DNA from: Gammaproteobacteria bacterium
Lineage (GTDB): Bacteria > Pseudomonadota > Gammaproteobacteria > Steroidobacterales > BM003
Assembly (NCBI GenBank): GCA_026193125.1
Contig: JAPHSC010000025.1
Span: 1 to 16,990 of the forward strand
Direction of reading: 5' to 3'
Length of the DNA: 16,990 nucleotides
Part shown: piece by piece, positions 15,624 through 16,990 of the stretch
Layout of the letters: every line of letters begins with the position of its first letter
Numbering within the stretch: the first letter of the stretch is position 1
Made by a program: the position numbers and the translations under genes
Notes under the pieces: generated by a model
Seen by the model: the letters and a program-made list of their open reading frames with translations, nothing else
Databases searched by the model: none
Told to the model about the DNA's origin: nothing

Positions 15624-16943
15624 TTGGCAACGCGAAAAGAAATTCTGGTTCCCGATATTGGAGATTTCTCCAATGTGGACGTGATCGAGGTGCTGGTGGC
15701 GCCGGGTGAGCGTGTACAACGTGAGCAGGGACTGATTACTATCGAGACAGACAAGGCGACCATGGATGTGCCCTCGCCGCTGGCAGGCACACTGGTCGAG
15801 GTCACGGTGAGTCCGGGAGACAAGGTGTCCATGGGTTCCGTGCTGGCCCTGATTGAAATGGAAGACGACGTCGTCAGCGCAGTCCCTGTCAACGTTGCCG
15901 CGGTTGCAGCAGCTGTCGCTGAAGCCCCGCCCAGGGCTCCTGGCGCAAGCGCGGCGAGCGCCACTCCCACTGCTAGCGAACCGGTGCCGCAGCCGCCCAT
16001 GACCGGCGCAGTGCAGGTGAGCGTGCCCGATATTGGAGACTTCAGCGCGGTCGACGTTATCGAGGTGCTCGTCAGCGCCGGGGATTCGGTAGCGGCCGAG
16101 CAAGGTCTGATCACCATTGAGACAGACAAGGCGACCATGGACGTACCGGCTCCGCGTGCCGGCATCGTGGCATCGCTGCAGGTCAAGGCCGGGGACAAGG
16201 TTTCCAAGGGTGATCCCATCCTGATGTTGACGGTTAGCGAGCCTGCGACCGTCGTAGCCGGGAAGCCTGCAGCAGCCCCGCCAGCGACTGCTGATTCGCC
16301 GTCGCAAGCCGGGCCCGACGGTGCAACGTCGGCCCCTCGCGGGGACGCGGGCGAAGTGGGCTTCGCGCTGGCGCATGCGGGCCCCGCGGTGCGCAAGTTT
16401 GCGCGTGAGGTCGGGGTGGATTTGATCCGGGTAAAGGGAAGTGGCCGCAGGGGACGCATAACCCGCGCCGATGTAAAACAGTACGTCAAGACACGTCTGA
16501 GCCAGACACCGGTTCCTGGCGTAAGCGGCCTGCCCGCGGTTCCCAAGGTGGACTTTGCCCGCTTCGGGCCGATTGAGTTGCGTCCCCTGGGACGTATTCG
16601 CAAGATATCCGGACCACGTTTGCAGGCCAGTTGGCTGAATATTCCCCACGTCACGCAGCACGACGACGCTGATATCACCGACATGGAAGCCATGCGCAAG
16701 GTGCTCTCCCAAAGTGCCGCCAGTCGAGGCATACGCCTGACACCGCTGGCCTTTATCATGCGGGCCTGTGCCATGGCCTTGCAGGAATTCCCCCAGTTCA
16801 ATTCCTCGCTGGACAGCACCGGTGAGAACCTGGTGTTCAAGCAGTACCTGCATATCGGCTTCGCGGCGGATACCGAGAATGGCCTGGTGGTTCCGGTGGT
16901 TCGTGATGCAGACAAGAAAGATGTTTTTGAACTGGCCCGGTAG
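15624..16943 (+). CDS. aceF: Dihydrolipoamide acetyltransferase (E2), interrupted by in-frame TAG
   Basis: E2 core of pyruvate dehydrogenase, taking the acetyl group from AceE to coenzyme A. The start is TTG 15624 after CCGGGGAG, because the lipoyl domain begins at once (MATRKEILVPDIGDF). It has two lipoyl domains (about 1-80 and 130-208) with lipoyl-lysines K44 and K169 in ETDKATM, separated by Ala/Pro-rich linkers. An E3-binding domain follows (about 250-290, AGPAVRKFAREVGV ... GRITRADV), then the catalytic domain from about 305. The frame stops at TAG 16941-16943 after 439 residues, in the block matching E. coli IIELSRELMTIS. The HHRVIDG catalytic motif would lie about 100 residues further on, so this product would be inactive. 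See the separate entry for what follows the stop. Confidence 0.93.
   Translation: MATRKEILVPDIGDFSNVDVIEVLVAPGERVQREQGLITIETDKATMDVPSPLAGTLVEVTVSPGDKVSMGSVLALIEMEDDVVSAVPVNVAAVAAAVAEAPPRAPGASAASATPTASEPVPQPPMTGAVQVSVPDIGDFSAVDVIEVLVSAGDSVAAEQGLITIETDKATMDVPAPRAGIVASLQVKAGDKVSKGDPILMLTVSEPATVVAGKPAAAPPATADSPSQAGPDGATSAPRGDAGEVGFALAHAGPAVRKFAREVGVDLIRVKGSGRRGRITRADVKQYVKTRLSQTPVPGVSGLPAVPKVDFARFGPIELRPLGRIRKISGPRLQASWLNIPHVTQHDDADITDMEAMRKVLSQSAASRGIRLTPLAFIMRACAMALQEFPQFNSSLDSTGENLVFKQYLHIGFAADTENGLVVPVVRDADKKDVFELAR
15744..16141 (+). repeat. Nucleotide-level repeat of the lipoyl-lysine segment in aceF
   Basis: A 23-base segment around the lipoyl-lysine codon is identical at 15744-15766 and 16119-16141 (period 375). 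The first 14 bases of the CCCGATATTGGAGA segment at the head of each lipoyl domain are also shared. Between these points the two domains differ at many codon third positions. Confidence 0.8.
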
Positions 16944-16990
16944 TTGGCCGAGCTGAGTGCCGCAGCCAGGGAAGGTAAATTGACCGCGGC
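16941..16990 (+). pseudogene. aceF: In-frame TAG in aceF and its continuation
   Basis: After TAG 16941-16943 the same frame reads LAELSAAAREGKLTA up to the window edge. It matches the family segment LMTISKKARDGKLTAGEM of E. coli AceF without shift or gap. The reading frame is therefore still E2, and only one codon is wrong. The family usually has Glu or Gln at this place; GAG or CAG would each become TAG by one base change. It may be a real nonsense mutation, an artefact of a base call, or a strain variant. Confidence 0.85.

Noticed and set aside
15224..16915. Long open frame on the minus strand opposite aceE/aceF (563 codons), and another at 15594-16853
   Set aside because: Both oppose two well-supported genes, have low-complexity Ser/Thr/Ala/Gly or Arg/His/Gly composition and match no family; they reflect GC-rich codon bias.
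16941..16943. TAG in aceF read as a recoded sense codon (pyrrolysine or amber recoding)
   Set aside because: TAG ends at least five other genes in the window, and no recoding element is visible; a point mutation or base-call error is simpler.

Overview
The window reads as chromosomal DNA of a marine-type gammaproteobacterium, moderately GC-rich. The best-recognised proteins (SodB, RNase T, PyrC, NadC, AceE) are closest, from memory, to Pseudomonas/Cellvibrionales-type sequences. I saw no phage, transposon, CRISPR, tRNA or rRNA. No genus can be assigned by eye.

Layout. (1) 1-4138, plus strand: an envelope module made of the 3' end of a DUF1329 gene, a tandem hairpin/terminator, a secreted seven-bladed YCF48/BNR-type beta-propeller, and an MMPL-type RND transporter. 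(2) 4139-4587: the only long non-coding stretch, with a GC-rich half that I cannot explain and an AT-rich half carrying a good sigma-70 promoter. (3) 4588-7320, plus: a soluble GAF-PAS-PAS-GGDEF-EAL protein of cyclic-di-GMP metabolism with both catalytic motif sets intact. (4) 7322-8906: nadC (minus; its stop codon lies one base from the previous gene's) divergent from sodB (plus). (5) 9148-9465: grxD (plus, TTG start), sharing a hairpin terminator with a convergent minus-strand operon. (6) 9522-12758, minus: an M17 leucyl aminopeptidase, pyrC and rnt, joined by overlapping stop/start codons. (7) 12941 to the end, plus: aceE and aceF, pyruvate dehydrogenase E1 and E2.

How the genes work together. 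The first three genes look like parts of one envelope transport device: a LolA/LolB-like DUF1329 carrier, a periplasmic propeller and an inner-membrane RND pump. Its substrate is unknown; a lipid or hydrophobic compound is my inference. The rest is mostly core metabolism: NAD synthesis, superoxide and Fe-S/redox handling, pyrimidine synthesis, RNA maturation, peptide turnover and entry of pyruvate into the TCA cycle.

The most striking anomaly is at the right edge. aceF carries an in-frame TAG at 16941-16943, inside the E2 catalytic domain. The same frame continues afterwards with residues that fit the family, so this is a point nonsense change or a base-call error rather than a natural end. 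The most plausible less-described system is the DUF1329/propeller/RND module.
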